Shown here piece after piece: positions 27,852-38,521 of a stretch of 64,000 nt of DNA (position 1 is the first letter of the stretch; each line of letters opens with the position of its first letter). The DNA lies in NCBI GenBank assembly GCA_046047615.1, contig JBJOHO010000020.1, positions 62,001-126,000 of the forward strand, in the 5' to 3' direction. A program made the position numbers and the translations under genes. This DNA is from ZC4RG30 sp046047615. GTDB lineage: Bacteria; Pseudomonadota; Gammaproteobacteria; Steroidobacterales; Steroidobacteraceae. Under the pieces are notes generated by a model. The model made no database searches. It worked only from the letters and a program-made list of their open reading frames with translations, and was not told the origin of the DNA.

Positions 27852-30157
27852 ACCGAGAAGCCTTCCTTGGTGATCGGCAGCGTGCGCACGCGGTGCCCGG
27901 TGGCCGCGTAGATCGCGTTGCAGATCGCCGGCACTGCCGGCGGGAAGGCCGGCTCGCCCAGGCCGGTCGGCGGGAAGTCGCTCTGCACGAAGTGCACGTC
28001 GACCCTCGGCGACACGGGCATGCGCGGCAGCGGGTACTTGTCGTAGTTCGACTGCTGCGCGGCGCCGTTTTCCATGGTGATCTCCAGGCCCATCGTGCCG
28101 ATGGCATCGACGACGCAGCCCTGGCACTGGTTCTCGGCACCGGACAGGTTGACCACCGGGCCCACGTCGGCGGCCACGGTCACCTTGTGCACGGTGACCT
28201 TCTTGTTGGCGTCGACGCTGACCTCGGCGACCTCGGCCACATGGCCCTGGTGGCTGAAGAAGAACGCGATGCCGAGGTGATGGCCCTTGGGCAGTGGCTT
28301 GCCCCAGCCCGCCTTCTCGGCGGCCAGCTTGATGACGCCGATGGCGCGGTCCGGGTTCAGGCCGGCCTGGCGTGGCATGCCGGGCATCTGGTCGGCGGTG
28401 TCCTGGCCCTTGCCGGCCTTGCGGCCATAGAGCTCAAGCAGGAACTCGACGTGGTCGCGCTTGGCGGCCGCCGAGACCTCGTTGAGGAAGGACTGCTGCA
28501 CCCAGCTCATCGTGTTGGAGCCTGGCGCGCGCCACGGACCCACGGGCATCGACAGCGGCATCAGCGACTGCGAGGCACGGTAGTCGTCGACGTAGGTGAC
28601 CGGGAACTCGTTCGGCGAGATGCCGCTGGCCGTCGCGGTGTTGCCCGAGGCGGTGTCGCGGAAACCGATCATGTGCGCATTCCAGGCCGTGAGCTTGCCT
28701 TGGCCGTCGAGCGCCGCCTTGTAGGCCATGAAGCCGCCAACGCGGTACGCGTCGTGGCGCATGTCGTCCTCGCGGGTCCACATCAGCTTGACCGGCTGGC
28801 CGCCGATCGTCTTGGACAGGTAGGCCGCCTCGATGACGAAATCGTTGAGGAGCCGCCGCCCGAAGCCGCCGCCGACACGCATCTGGTGCAGGGTGACATC
28901 GGTCGGCTTGAGGCCGACCGCGCCGGCCACCAGCGCCTGGTTGGGCAACTGCGTGGGGGCCCAGCACTCGAGCGTGTCGCCCGCCGCGTCCTTGCGGTAC
29001 CAGGCCACGGTGTTCTGCGGCTCGAGCTGCGCATGCGAGATGAAGGCGAACTGGTAGAACGCCTCGACGGTCTTGCCGCCGGACAGCGCCTTGTCGACGT
29101 CGCCGGTGGCCTTCACCACCTGCTCGCCCTGCACCTTCGACGACAGCGCCTTGGCCTGCTTGACGTAGTCGGTCCAGCTGTCCTTCGACGCGGTGGAATG
29201 ATCCCACTCGATCTTCAGCTTGTTGCGGGCCGAGAACACGGCCCAGGTGTTCTTGCCGATGACGGCCACGCCCGGCAGCGCGCCGGTCTGCATGACGTTC
29301 TTGGTCGGCGTGGTGCCGTCGACGATGAAGGCGTCGATGACGCCCGGCAGCTTCTTGATCTCATCGGCGTTGAAGCTCTTGGCCTTGCCACCGACCGACG
29401 GGCACTTCTCGAGGATGGCGTAGACCATGCCCGGCAACTGCACGTCGAGGGCGAACAGCGGCTGGCCGGTGACCAGCTTGTCGTTGTCGACGCCGGTCCA
29501 GCGCTTGCCGATGAGCTTGTAGTCCTTGCGGGCCTTGAGCTTCAGGGCCTTCGGATCCGGCGCCGGCAGCGCGGCGGCCGCGGTGGCCAGCGACCCGTAG
29601 GACGCCGAGCGGCCGCTGGCCGCGTGCACCACCATGCTGTCGGCCGTGGAGAGCTCAGCCTCGGGCACGCCCCACTGCTTCGCCGCGGCGGCGACCAGCA
29701 TGGCGCGGGCACCGGCACCGGCCTGGCGCAGGGTGTCCCAGTTCATGGGGATGGACAGCGAGCCGCCAGCGAACTGCGCGCCGTACACGGCCGGGTTGAT
29801 CGCCGACTGCTCGATGGTCACATCGGACCACTTCGCATCGAGCTCCTCGGCGAGGATCACGCCGAAGGCGGTCTTGATGCCCTGGCCGATTTCCGGGTTC
29901 TTGCTGTAGAGCGTGATGCGGCCATCGGTGCCGATGCGCACATAGGCGCCCGGGTTGAACGGCGGTCCCGGCGGCGGGCCGCCCTGGGCCGCGGCCTGCT
30001 CAGGCAGGCCGACCGACAGGGCCAGCACCAGGCCACCGCCGATGCCGCCGGCGACCTTCATGAAGCTGCGCCGGCTGACCGCCTGCGTGCTGACCTCGCG
30101 CTCGAAGGCGCGCAGGCTGTCGAGGAAGCTCTTCTCGATGTCGGACAGGGCGTTCAT
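27848..30157 (-). CDS. Molybdenum hydroxylase large subunit, Tat-exported
   Basis: A 769-residue xanthine-dehydrogenase-family molybdopterin-binding subunit, most like the isoquinoline 1-oxidoreductase beta subunit (IorB) group. A twin-arginine motif SRRSFMK (residues 28-34) with a hydrophobic stretch and AAAQG cleavage region shows folded export by Tat. The catalytic base is Glu735 in GLGEPAFPP; RVGGGFGRR and APGSNTMSWVQQSF are cofactor-binding segments. Such enzymes oxidise N-heterocycles or aldehydes in the periplasm. The start overlaps the stop of the iron-sulfur subunit (ATGA). No membrane cytochrome subunit is adjacent, so its electron acceptor is unknown. Confidence 0.9.
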   Translation of the reverse strand: MNALSDIEKSFLDSLRAFEREVSTQAVSRRSFMKVAGGIGGGLVLALSVGLPEQAAAQGGPPPGPPFNPGAYVRIGTDGRITLYSKNPEIGQGIKTAFGVILAEELDAKWSDVTIEQSAINPAVYGAQFAGGSLSIPMNWDTLRQAGAGARAMLVAAAAKQWGVPEAELSTADSMVVHAASGRSASYGSLATAAAALPAPDPKALKLKARKDYKLIGKRWTGVDNDKLVTGQPLFALDVQLPGMVYAILEKCPSVGGKAKSFNADEIKKLPGVIDAFIVDGTTPTKNVMQTGALPGVAVIGKNTWAVFSARNKLKIEWDHSTASKDSWTDYVKQAKALSSKVQGEQVVKATGDVDKALSGGKTVEAFYQFAFISHAQLEPQNTVAWYRKDAAGDTLECWAPTQLPNQALVAGAVGLKPTDVTLHQMRVGGGFGRRLLNDFVIEAAYLSKTIGGQPVKLMWTREDDMRHDAYRVGGFMAYKAALDGQGKLTAWNAHMIGFRDTASGNTATASGISPNEFPVTYVDDYRASQSLMPLSMPVGPWRAPGSNTMSWVQQSFLNEVSAAAKRDHVEFLLELYGRKAGKGQDTADQMPGMPRQAGLNPDRAIGVIKLAAEKAGWGKPLPKGHHLGIAFFFSHQGHVAEVAEVSVDANKKVTVHKVTVAADVGPVVNLSGAENQCQGCVVDAIGTMGLEITMENGAAQQSNYDKYPLPRMPVSPRVDVHFVQSDFPPTGLGEPAFPPAVPAICNAIYAATGHRVRTLPITKEGFSV

Positions 30158-30627
30158 CAGGCGTTCCCCTTGCTGGCCTTGGCGGCGTCGTGGATGGCCT
30201 TGCGGATGCGCACGTAGGTGCCACAGCGGCAGAGGTTGCCGGCCATGTAGGCGTCGATGTCGGCATCCGACGGGTTCGGGTTCTGCTTCAGCAGCGCCGC
30301 GGCCGACATGATCTGGCCGGACTGGCAGTAGCCGCACTGCGGCACGTCGTTGTCGATCCAGGCCTGCTGCAGCGCATGCAGCTTGCTGCCCTCGGCCAGG
30401 CCCTCGATCGTGGTGACCTTCTGGCCGGCGACGGCACTGACCGGCACCGAACAGGCGCGGACGGGCGAGCCGTTGAGGTGGACGGTGCAGGCGCCGCACT
30501 GGGCGATGCCGCAGCCGAACTTGGTGCCGACCAGCTTGAGCTCGTCGCGCAGTACCCAGAGCAGCGGCGTGTCATCCGCCACGCCGTCGAGGGTGTGTTC
30601 CTTGCCGTTGACGTTCAGTCGCAACAT
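30157..30627 (-). CDS. Molybdenum hydroxylase 2x[2Fe-2S] subunit
   Basis: A 156-residue small subunit carrying two [2Fe-2S] clusters: Cys39, Cys44, Cys47 and Cys59 form the plant-ferredoxin type site, and Cys98, Cys101, Cys133 and Cys135 the helical-domain site. It passes electrons from the molybdenum centre of the large subunit encoded next. It has no signal peptide and is expected to be carried through Tat with its partner. The gene stands 115 bp after the rlmKL stop with its own probable promoter. Confidence 0.93.
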   Translation of the reverse strand: MLRLNVNGKEHTLDGVADDTPLLWVLRDELKLVGTKFGCGIAQCGACTVHLNGSPVRACSVPVSAVAGQKVTTIEGLAEGSKLHALQQAWIDNDVPQCGYCQSGQIMSAAALLKQNPNPSDADIDAYMAGNLCRCGTYVRIRKAIHDAAKASKGNA

Positions 30628-30742
30628 GGGTGGATCCCGTGGTGTGTGTGAGTGGTGGCCGGCCCCCCGGCGCTGGCCGTAGGCTATGCCAAAGCCCCGG
30701 GCCACGCCAGCCATCGCCACGTTGAGACCGTGACACGCTGCC

Positions 30743-32934
<2,192 letters not shown>

Positions 32935-32938
<4 letters not shown>

Positions 32939-34425
32939 GACAGGTCGATCCAGGTGGTCTTGAGTTCCGTGTACTTGTCGAAGGCATGCAGCGACTTGTC
33001 GCGGCCGATGCCCGACTGCCGGAAACCGCCAAAGGGCACGGTGATGTCGTCGGCGTCGTAGCAGTTCACGTAGACCATGCCGCTGCGCAGGCCGCGGGCC
33101 ATGCGGTGCGCGGTCTTGAGGTCGCGCGTCCATACGGCGGCGGCAAGCCCATAGCTGCTGTCGTTGGCGATGGCCAGCGCCTCGGCCGCGTCACGGAAGG
33201 CCAGCACCGACAGCACCGGCCCGAAGATCTCCTCGCGGGCAATGCGCATGCCGGGCGTCACGGCATCGAACACGGTCGGCTCGATGTAGCAGCCACCGCT
33301 GGCTTCGCGGCAGCGGCGCCCGCCCAGCGCCAACCGGGCGCCATCGGCGCAACCGGCGTCGATATAGTCCAGCACGCGCCGCGTCTGCGCCTCATCGACG
33401 ATCGCACCCAGTTTGGTGGCCGGGTCCAGGGGATCCCCGGGCGTCATCTCCCGGGCCACGGCCGCCAGCTGCTCCAGGAAGGGTTCGCGCAGCGATTCAT
33501 GGACCAGCAGGCGCGAACCGGCCGAGCACATCTCGCCCTGGTTGAAGAAGATGGCATAGGCGGCGGTGCGCGCCGCACGCGGCAGGTCATCCCAGTCCGC
33601 GAGGATGATGTTGGGCGACTTGCCGCCACATTCGAGCGACACCCGCTTGAGATTGCTTTGCGCAGCACAGGCCATCACCCGCTTGCCGGTGGCGGTCGAG
33701 CCCGTGAAGGCGATGCCGTCCACGTCCGGGTGCAGCGCCAGCGCCTCGCCGGCGGTATGGCCGAAGCCCGGCACCACGTTGAACACGCCCGGCGGCAGGC
33801 CGGCCTCCAGCGCCAGCTCGGCCAGGCGCAGCGCGGTCAGCGGCGACTTCTCGGAGGGCTTGAGCACCAGCGAGTTGCCCGCGGCCAGCACCGGGCCGAT
33901 CTTCCAGGCGGCCATGATCATCGGGAAATTCCACGGCACGATGGCGCCGACCACGCCCAGCGGCTCGCGCGTGACCAGGGCCAGGCTGTCGTGGCCGACC
34001 GGCGCGACCTCGTCGTAGATCTTGTCGATGGCCTCGGCGTACCACTGCAGGCAGTTGGCGGTGGACGGCACATCGACCGCGAGGCTGTCGCCGATCGGCT
34101 TGCCCACATCCAGCGTCTCGGTGAGCGCGAGCTCCTCGTGGTGCTGGCGCAGCAGTTCGGCGAAGCGCAGCAGCACGCGCTTGCGGTGGCGCGGCGCGGC
34201 CCGCGACCAGTCGCCATGGTCGAAGGCGCGCCGCGCGGCGGCCACGGCGTGGTCGATGTCGGCGGCTTCACCCGCCGCGACGGTGGCGAGGCGCCGGCCG
34301 TCGATGGGGCTGAGGCAGTCGAAAGTGCCGCCGGCGGCGGCCGGACGCCAGCCCCCGTCGATGAACAACTGCGAACGGGGCGCCAGGGCCGCGGCGCGCG
34401 CGTGCCAGTCGATGGGGGAACTCAT
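32935..34425 (-). CDS. puuC: Gamma-glutamylaminobutyraldehyde dehydrogenase PuuC
   Basis: A 496-residue NAD(P)-dependent aldehyde dehydrogenase with the general base Glu265 in LECGGKSPN and nucleophile Cys300 in NQGEMCSAGSR. The closest subgroup by eye is PuuC/KauB, which oxidises omega-aminoaldehydes and their gamma-glutamyl derivatives. It supplies the step between PuuB and PuuD. It is read away from the omega-aminotransferase gene; a perfect -35 TTGACA and a CAAATA only 5 nt before the ATG suggest a leaderless transcript. Confidence 0.9.
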
Positions 34426-34430
34426 GGTGG

Positions 34431-34460
34431 TATTTGCGGATTACGCACGGCGGCTGTCAA
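34431..34460 (-). promoter_or_regulatory. puuC promoter TTGACA-18-CAAATA
   Basis: On the minus strand TTGACA (complement of 34455-34460) is 18 nt from CAAATA (complement of 34431-34436), which is 5 nt from the puuC ATG. The -35 is perfect and the -10 poor. No ribosome-binding site can fit in between. Confidence 0.5.
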
Positions 34461-34496
34461 CTTTCCTATCATCCGCACGACGCTGACGGAGAAACC

Positions 34497-35858
34497 ATGA
34501 ACGCCGCACCCGAATCCCCTGCCCCGCGCGCCCTCACCCGCGAGGACCTGGAGGCGCACTGGATGCCCTTCACCGCCAACCGGCAATTCAAGGCCGCGCC
34601 GCGCCTCATCGCGCGTGCCGAAGGCATGCATTACTGGACGCAGGACGGCCGGCGCGTCCTCGATGGCGTGGCGGGACTGTGGTGCGTCAATGCCGGCCAC
34701 GGCCGCCGCGAGATCACCGAGGCAGTGCGTGCCTCGCTGGAGCACCTGGACTTTGCGCCGCCGTTCCAGATGGGGCACGCCAGATCCTTCGCGCTGGCCA
34801 ATGAACTGGTGAAGATCGCGCCCCCGGGCATGGACCATGTGTTCTTCGTGAACTCCGGCTCCGAAGCCGTCGACACCGCGCTGAAGATCGCCGTGCATTA
34901 CCACCGCATGCGTGGCGAGGGCACGCGCACCCGGCTGATCGGCCGCGAGCGCGGCTATCACGGGGTGAACTTCGGCGGCATGGCCGTCGGCGGCATGGTG
35001 GCCAACCGCAAGGCCTTCTCGCCCCTCATGGCGCCCGGCGTCGACCACCTGCCGCACACGCTCGACCTGGCCCGCAATGCCTTCAGCCGCGGCCTGCCTG
35101 AACACGGCATGGAACTGGCGGACGACCTGGAACGGCTGGTCGCTCTGCACGACGCCAGCAACATCGCCGCCGTCATCGTCGAGCCGATCGCCGGCTCGAC
35201 AGGCGTGCTGCCACCCCCGAAGGGCTATCTGCAGCGGCTGCGCGAGATCTGCACGAAGCACGGCATCCTGCTGATCTTCGACGAGGTCATCACCGGCTTC
35301 GGACGCACCGGCGCAGCCTTCGCAGCCCAGGGCTTCGGCGTGACGCCGGACATCATCACCATGGCCAAGGGCCTGACCAACGGCACGGTGCCAATGGGCG
35401 CGGTGCTGGTCGGCCGGCACGTGCACGAGGCGTTCATGTCGGGCCCCGAAGGCGCGATAGAACTGTTCCACGGCTACACCTATTCCGGGCATCCGACCGC
35501 CTGCGCGGCCGCGCTCGCCTCGCTGGCGATCTACCGCGACGAAGACCTGTTCAGGCGTGTGCGCGAGCTTGCGCCGTACTGGGAAGCGGCGCTGCACAGC
35601 CTCAAGGACCTGCCGCACGTCATCGACGTGCGCAACTACGGACTGGTGGGTGCGATCGAATACGCGCCGGTGGCCGGACGTCCCGGCGCGCGCGGTTTCG
35701 ATGTGTTCCTGAAGGCCTTCGAGGCCGGCCTGCTGGTGCGCGGAGCGGGCGACCTCACCGCGCTGTCGCCACCGCTGATCATCAGCCGCGCACAGATTGA
35801 CGAACTGGTGGACCGGTTGGCCGGCGCCATCAAGGCATCGGCGGCGGGGCTGCTGTAG
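34497..35858 (+). CDS. Omega-amino acid:pyruvate transaminase
   Basis: A 453-residue class III aminotransferase of the beta-alanine/omega-amino acid:pyruvate type: HWMPFTANRQFKAAPRL at the N-terminus, VNSGSEAVDTALKIA, FDEVITGFGRTG and PLP lysine Lys291 in MAKGLTNG. It likely transaminates GABA, beta-alanine or polyamine-derived amino acids. A GGAG ribosome-binding site precedes its ATG. TATCAT at 34467-34472 may be the -10. It is divergent from puuC, completing a set of polyamine catabolic enzymes, and ends at a strong hairpin. Confidence 0.9.
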   Translation: MNAAPESPAPRALTREDLEAHWMPFTANRQFKAAPRLIARAEGMHYWTQDGRRVLDGVAGLWCVNAGHGRREITEAVRASLEHLDFAPPFQMGHARSFALANELVKIAPPGMDHVFFVNSGSEAVDTALKIAVHYHRMRGEGTRTRLIGRERGYHGVNFGGMAVGGMVANRKAFSPLMAPGVDHLPHTLDLARNAFSRGLPEHGMELADDLERLVALHDASNIAAVIVEPIAGSTGVLPPPKGYLQRLREICTKHGILLIFDEVITGFGRTGAAFAAQGFGVTPDIITMAKGLTNGTVPMGAVLVGRHVHEAFMSGPEGAIELFHGYTYSGHPTACAAALASLAIYRDEDLFRRVRELAPYWEAALHSLKDLPHVIDVRNYGLVGAIEYAPVAGRPGARGFDVFLKAFEAGLLVRGAGDLTALSPPLIISRAQIDELVDRLAGAIKASAAGLL

Positions 35859-35875
35859 CGCAGCCCCTCACCGGC

Positions 35876-35903
35876 CAGGCCCGTCGCGGGTGCGACGGGC
35901 CTG
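35876..35903. terminator. Perfect 12-bp hairpin between convergent genes
   Basis: Arms 35876-35887 and 35892-35903 are exact inverted repeats around a GGGT loop, between the convergent ends of the omega-aminotransferase and TorF porin genes. There is no T-tract, yet the stem is long and GC-rich. A bidirectional terminator is the natural reading. Confidence 0.65.
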
Positions 35904-35927
35904 CTGCGGTGAACCGCTGCCGGGGCC

Positions 35928-36626
35928 TTACTCGGCGCCCCAGGGCAGGGTCGTGGAGATCGACGCCCAGATCTTGCCGTCGGTGGAGAACACCTTCGAC
36001 GGGCCGCTCGGCAGGTCGCTGCCATCCACGTACTTCAGCGCGACGTCGAAGTTGCCGAAGCTGCGCGACACACCGACCGAGTAGTCGAAGTAGCCGCCGC
36101 CATTGGCGTTGTCCCAGTAGCTGCCACCGCTGTAGCCGACGTGGGCCAGCAGGCTGAAGTCGGACGGCAGGCCCCAGGTGCCGTTGGTCTCGACGTAGTA
36201 GGCCGAGTCGCCCACGCCGCCGAAGTCCCACGAGTACCACAGCTTGCCGGCGAACCAGCCCTTGCTGATGCCCGCGTAGATCTCGGGCGTATTGGCCTCC
36301 GAGAGACCCTGGTAGGTGTAGTACACGGCGCCGATGTCGTAGCCGAAGCTCTCTTCGGCGTCACCGCCGCTGAAGCCGGCGAAGGCATCGATCTCGATGC
36401 TCGGGTCGCCAGGCCCGAATTCCACGTTGCTGCCCCACAGGCCGGCGTAGAAGCCGCTGTCGTGCGCGTAGTTGAGGGACAGGCTGAAGGCCGGGTCCTC
36501 GGCGGTCTGGGTGATGCCGCGGAAATCGTAATCCGAGGTCAGGGCGGCGGTCACGGAGACCTCCGCGCTGGCGGCACCGGCAAAGGCCAGCAGGGCGCCG
36601 GCGAGCAGAATCTTCGACTGGGTCAT
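35928..36626 (-). CDS. TorF-family putative porin
   Basis: A 232-residue outer-membrane protein with a signal peptide (1-23, cleaved after ASA). The mature start EVSVTAALTSDYDFRGITQT and the later DSGFYAGLWGSNVEFG match the family annotated as TorF/TIGR02001 putative porins; short amphipathic strands end in the C-terminal LPWGAE. As I recall, relatives in some gammaproteobacteria lie beside glnK-amtB. Here a sigma-54-like promoter precedes the gene, in line with nitrogen control, and the neighbours are nitrogen-catabolic. A strong AAGGAG ribosome-binding site lies 8 nt before the ATG. Confidence 0.88.
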   Translation of the reverse strand: MTQSKILLAGALLAFAGAASAEVSVTAALTSDYDFRGITQTAEDPAFSLSLNYAHDSGFYAGLWGSNVEFGPGDPSIEIDAFAGFSGGDAEESFGYDIGAVYYTYQGLSEANTPEIYAGISKGWFAGKLWYSWDFGGVGDSAYYVETNGTWGLPSDFSLLAHVGYSGGSYWDNANGGGYFDYSVGVSRSFGNFDVALKYVDGSDLPSGPSKVFSTDGKIWASISTTLPWGAE

Positions 36627-36675
36627 GACATAACTCCTTGAGGTCGGCTGTTGCGAAAGTCCCACGGACTTGCTC

Positions 36676-36692
36676 TGCAAGGCCCGTACCAA
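36676..36692 (-). promoter_or_regulatory. Sigma-54 (-24/-12) promoter of torF-like porin
   Basis: The minus strand reads TTGGTACGGGCCTTGCA: GG and GC are separated by 10 nt, and TTGC is perfect; the only deviation from TGGCACG-N4-TTGC is T for C after GG. The -12 GC lies about 51 nt before the porin ATG, giving a leader of about 38 nt with a good ribosome-binding site. It predicts RpoN-dependent expression with an enhancer-binding protein such as NtrC. Confidence 0.75.
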
Positions 36693-36956
36693 CCGGCCCG
36701 GAGAGACTCTCACCAGCCGGGCGCAATACGCGGGCCGCGACTGTGACGCCGCGGTGCAAGCAGCGTCAAGCTGAAAAGGCATGTTACGCTTGGAAAAAGC
36801 CTGCCCTGCACTGGCAGCGTGCACCGGAGCGGGGGTGCCGGCGCCCGGCGCCCCATGTTGGCGCACAACGGCCGACTGATCGACTGTCGTTGCAGAGACG
36901 CAACATGGGTCTCGCGACCGGGCGGCGCCCCAGGCCGGTGCAGCGCCACGCCGGCA

Positions 36957-36986
36957 CGCCCCAGCCCGGTACGCCCCAGCCCGGTA
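36957..36986. repeat. Two-copy 15-bp tandem repeat
   Basis: The unit CGCCCCAGCCCGGTA occurs twice head-to-tail with no mismatch, just downstream of the TolC-like stop codon. A partial third copy may precede it. Function unknown. Confidence 0.6.
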
Positions 36987-37006
36987 CGGCGATCCGCACC
37001 GCGTGC

Positions 37007-38419
37007 TCAGTGCAGCAGGCCGTCCCAGTCGCCGGCGGCGCGGGCCAGTGCGGCCCGGGCCCGCCAGTAGTCGCGCAGGTGGCCGATCGCCTCGGCTTCG
37101 AGCAGCAGCCGTCCCTGCGCCAGACGCAGGGCGCCCAGGCCCGCCGGATCAGCCACCGCGGCCTCGCCCACAAGCGTCTGCAAGGGGGCGCCCTGCAGTT
37201 CGCCCCGGTAACGGACCAGCAACTGGCGGGTGGTCGCCATTTCCGCCTGGTGGGTGCGGATCTCGGTCCGCGCTGCGAGGGCACGGGACTCCAGCTGCCG
37301 GCGCGCGGCACGCCAGCCGGCATCGCCGGCCAGCAGGGCGGCCTGCCGCTGGTCCAGCAGCGGCAGTTCGATGACCAGGTTCGGACCGGCATAGTGGATG
37401 CCGCCGCTGCTGCCATCGCGGAAGGCGCCGAGCTCGATGCCGCCGAGCCAGCGGAAGCGGCGCTGCTGGCGCAACGTCTCCAGGCGCGCGACCACGGCCT
37501 GGCGCGCCTCGCGCAAGTCGAGCCGCTGCCGCAGGGCCTCCTCTTCCAGGCCCAAGGCGTCTGGATCCGTTGCAGGCAGGGCCGGCAGGGGGCCGGCACT
37601 GTGCCAACCGTCATGACGCCCCGCCAGGCCAAGCCGCTGCCCCAGCCGGGCGCGCAGGCTGTCGACGTCGAGTTTGGCGCGCAACACCTGCGCCTCGGCC
37701 TGCAGCACTGACTGCCGCTCCAGCGCCACATCCAGGGCCGTCGCGCCGCTGCCGTTGGCGGCCATCACCACCAGGCTGTCGTGGACACGGCGGGCCACGG
37801 TGAGGCTGCGTTCGCGGACGGCGAGGATCTGCAGGGCGGCGGCATGCTCCAGCCAGGCCTCGTGCACCTCGGCGGCCAGTCCCACCAGGCGATCGGCGGT
37901 CTGCAGACCCTGCCGCGCCAGCTCCTCCCGGGCCATCCGCCGTTGCCCCGGGCCCTTCAGCAACGCCGAGACGTTCTGCAGGAGCCCCAGGCTGAGGCTG
38001 CGTTCGGGGAAGAAGGGCGCCAGCCGCCCGCCCACGCTGCGCTGGCCAACGATGGCGACGGGATTGGGCAGCGTGTAGGCGGCGACGAGGTCGGCGCGCC
38101 CCAGTTCCAGCTGCTCGAGCCACCACTGCAGGTCGGGACTGGCCAGGAAGGCCAGCAGCACCGCCTCGTCCGGCCCGATACCGTCCTCCAGCAAGGGCAG
38201 GATCGCGCGGTCCAGCGCCTCGTCGGCAGCGGCGTCGCGGCGCCACTGCAGTGGCGCCGCGGTCTGGCCAGCCACCAGCCGGGCGGTCTCTTCGAAAGTC
38301 TGGCGGGAGCCCGGCACCGTGCAGCCGGCCAGCAGGCCAAGCGCCAGCCCGGCCAGGCACGCCACAGCCGCCGGCCGCGGCGCCGGCGCCGGACCACTGC
38401 GGAAGACAGGTTCTGGCAT
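37007..38419 (-). CDS. TolC-family outer-membrane efflux lipoprotein
   Basis: A 470-residue protein with lipobox LLAGC (Cys33) and the long helical segments of the OEP/TolC family, including the duplicated helix-strand halves (RADLVAAYTLPNPVAIVGQ ... and LGAFRDGSSGGIHYAGPNLVIELPL). It should form a trimeric outer-membrane exit duct or one subunit of it. No membrane-fusion or RND/ABC pump gene is beside it, so its pump partner is unknown. TATAGT lies 6 nt before the ATG with no ribosome-binding site, pointing to a leaderless transcript. Confidence 0.88.
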   Translation of the reverse strand: MPEPVFRSGPAPAPRPAAVACLAGLALGLLAGCTVPGSRQTFEETARLVAGQTAAPLQWRRDAAADEALDRAILPLLEDGIGPDEAVLLAFLASPDLQWWLEQLELGRADLVAAYTLPNPVAIVGQRSVGGRLAPFFPERSLSLGLLQNVSALLKGPGQRRMAREELARQGLQTADRLVGLAAEVHEAWLEHAAALQILAVRERSLTVARRVHDSLVVMAANGSGATALDVALERQSVLQAEAQVLRAKLDVDSLRARLGQRLGLAGRHDGWHSAGPLPALPATDPDALGLEEEALRQRLDLREARQAVVARLETLRQQRRFRWLGGIELGAFRDGSSGGIHYAGPNLVIELPLLDQRQAALLAGDAGWRAARRQLESRALAARTEIRTHQAEMATTRQLLVRYRGELQGAPLQTLVGEAAVADPAGLGALRLAQGRLLLEAEAIGHLRDYWRARAALARAAGDWDGLLH

Positions 38420-38425
38420 CCGGCC

Positions 38426-38431
38426 ACTATA
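38426..38431 (-). promoter_or_regulatory. -10-like TATAGT, leaderless TolC-like start
   Basis: On the minus strand TATAGT is exactly 6 nt from the ATG of the TolC-like gene. This is a good -10 match and leaves no room for a Shine-Dalgarno sequence. Confidence 0.55.
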
Positions 38432-38521
38432 ACAAGCTGCGCTGGCGCGCTTGACGCGCGCGGCAGGCAGGCCGGAGCATGCCGCGCGTCGCGGCAACGT
38501 CGGCATGCGGCGGGGGAAACC

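Larger units (their letters stand above)
36627..37006. other. 380-bp intergenic region
   Basis: This gap between the TorF porin start and the TolC-like gene stop holds no convincing gene. It contains the sigma-54-like promoter of the porin (36676-36692), a small hairpin with GTTGC/GCAAC arms near 36887-36902, and a 15-bp unit repeated twice in tandem at 36957-36986 close to the TolC-like stop. The rest shows nothing I can interpret. Confidence 0.6.

Noticed and set aside
36957..36986. 15-bp tandem repeat as a regulatory iteron
   Set aside because: Only two copies, downstream of a gene rather than upstream, and no replication or partition gene nearby; kept only as a simple repeat.
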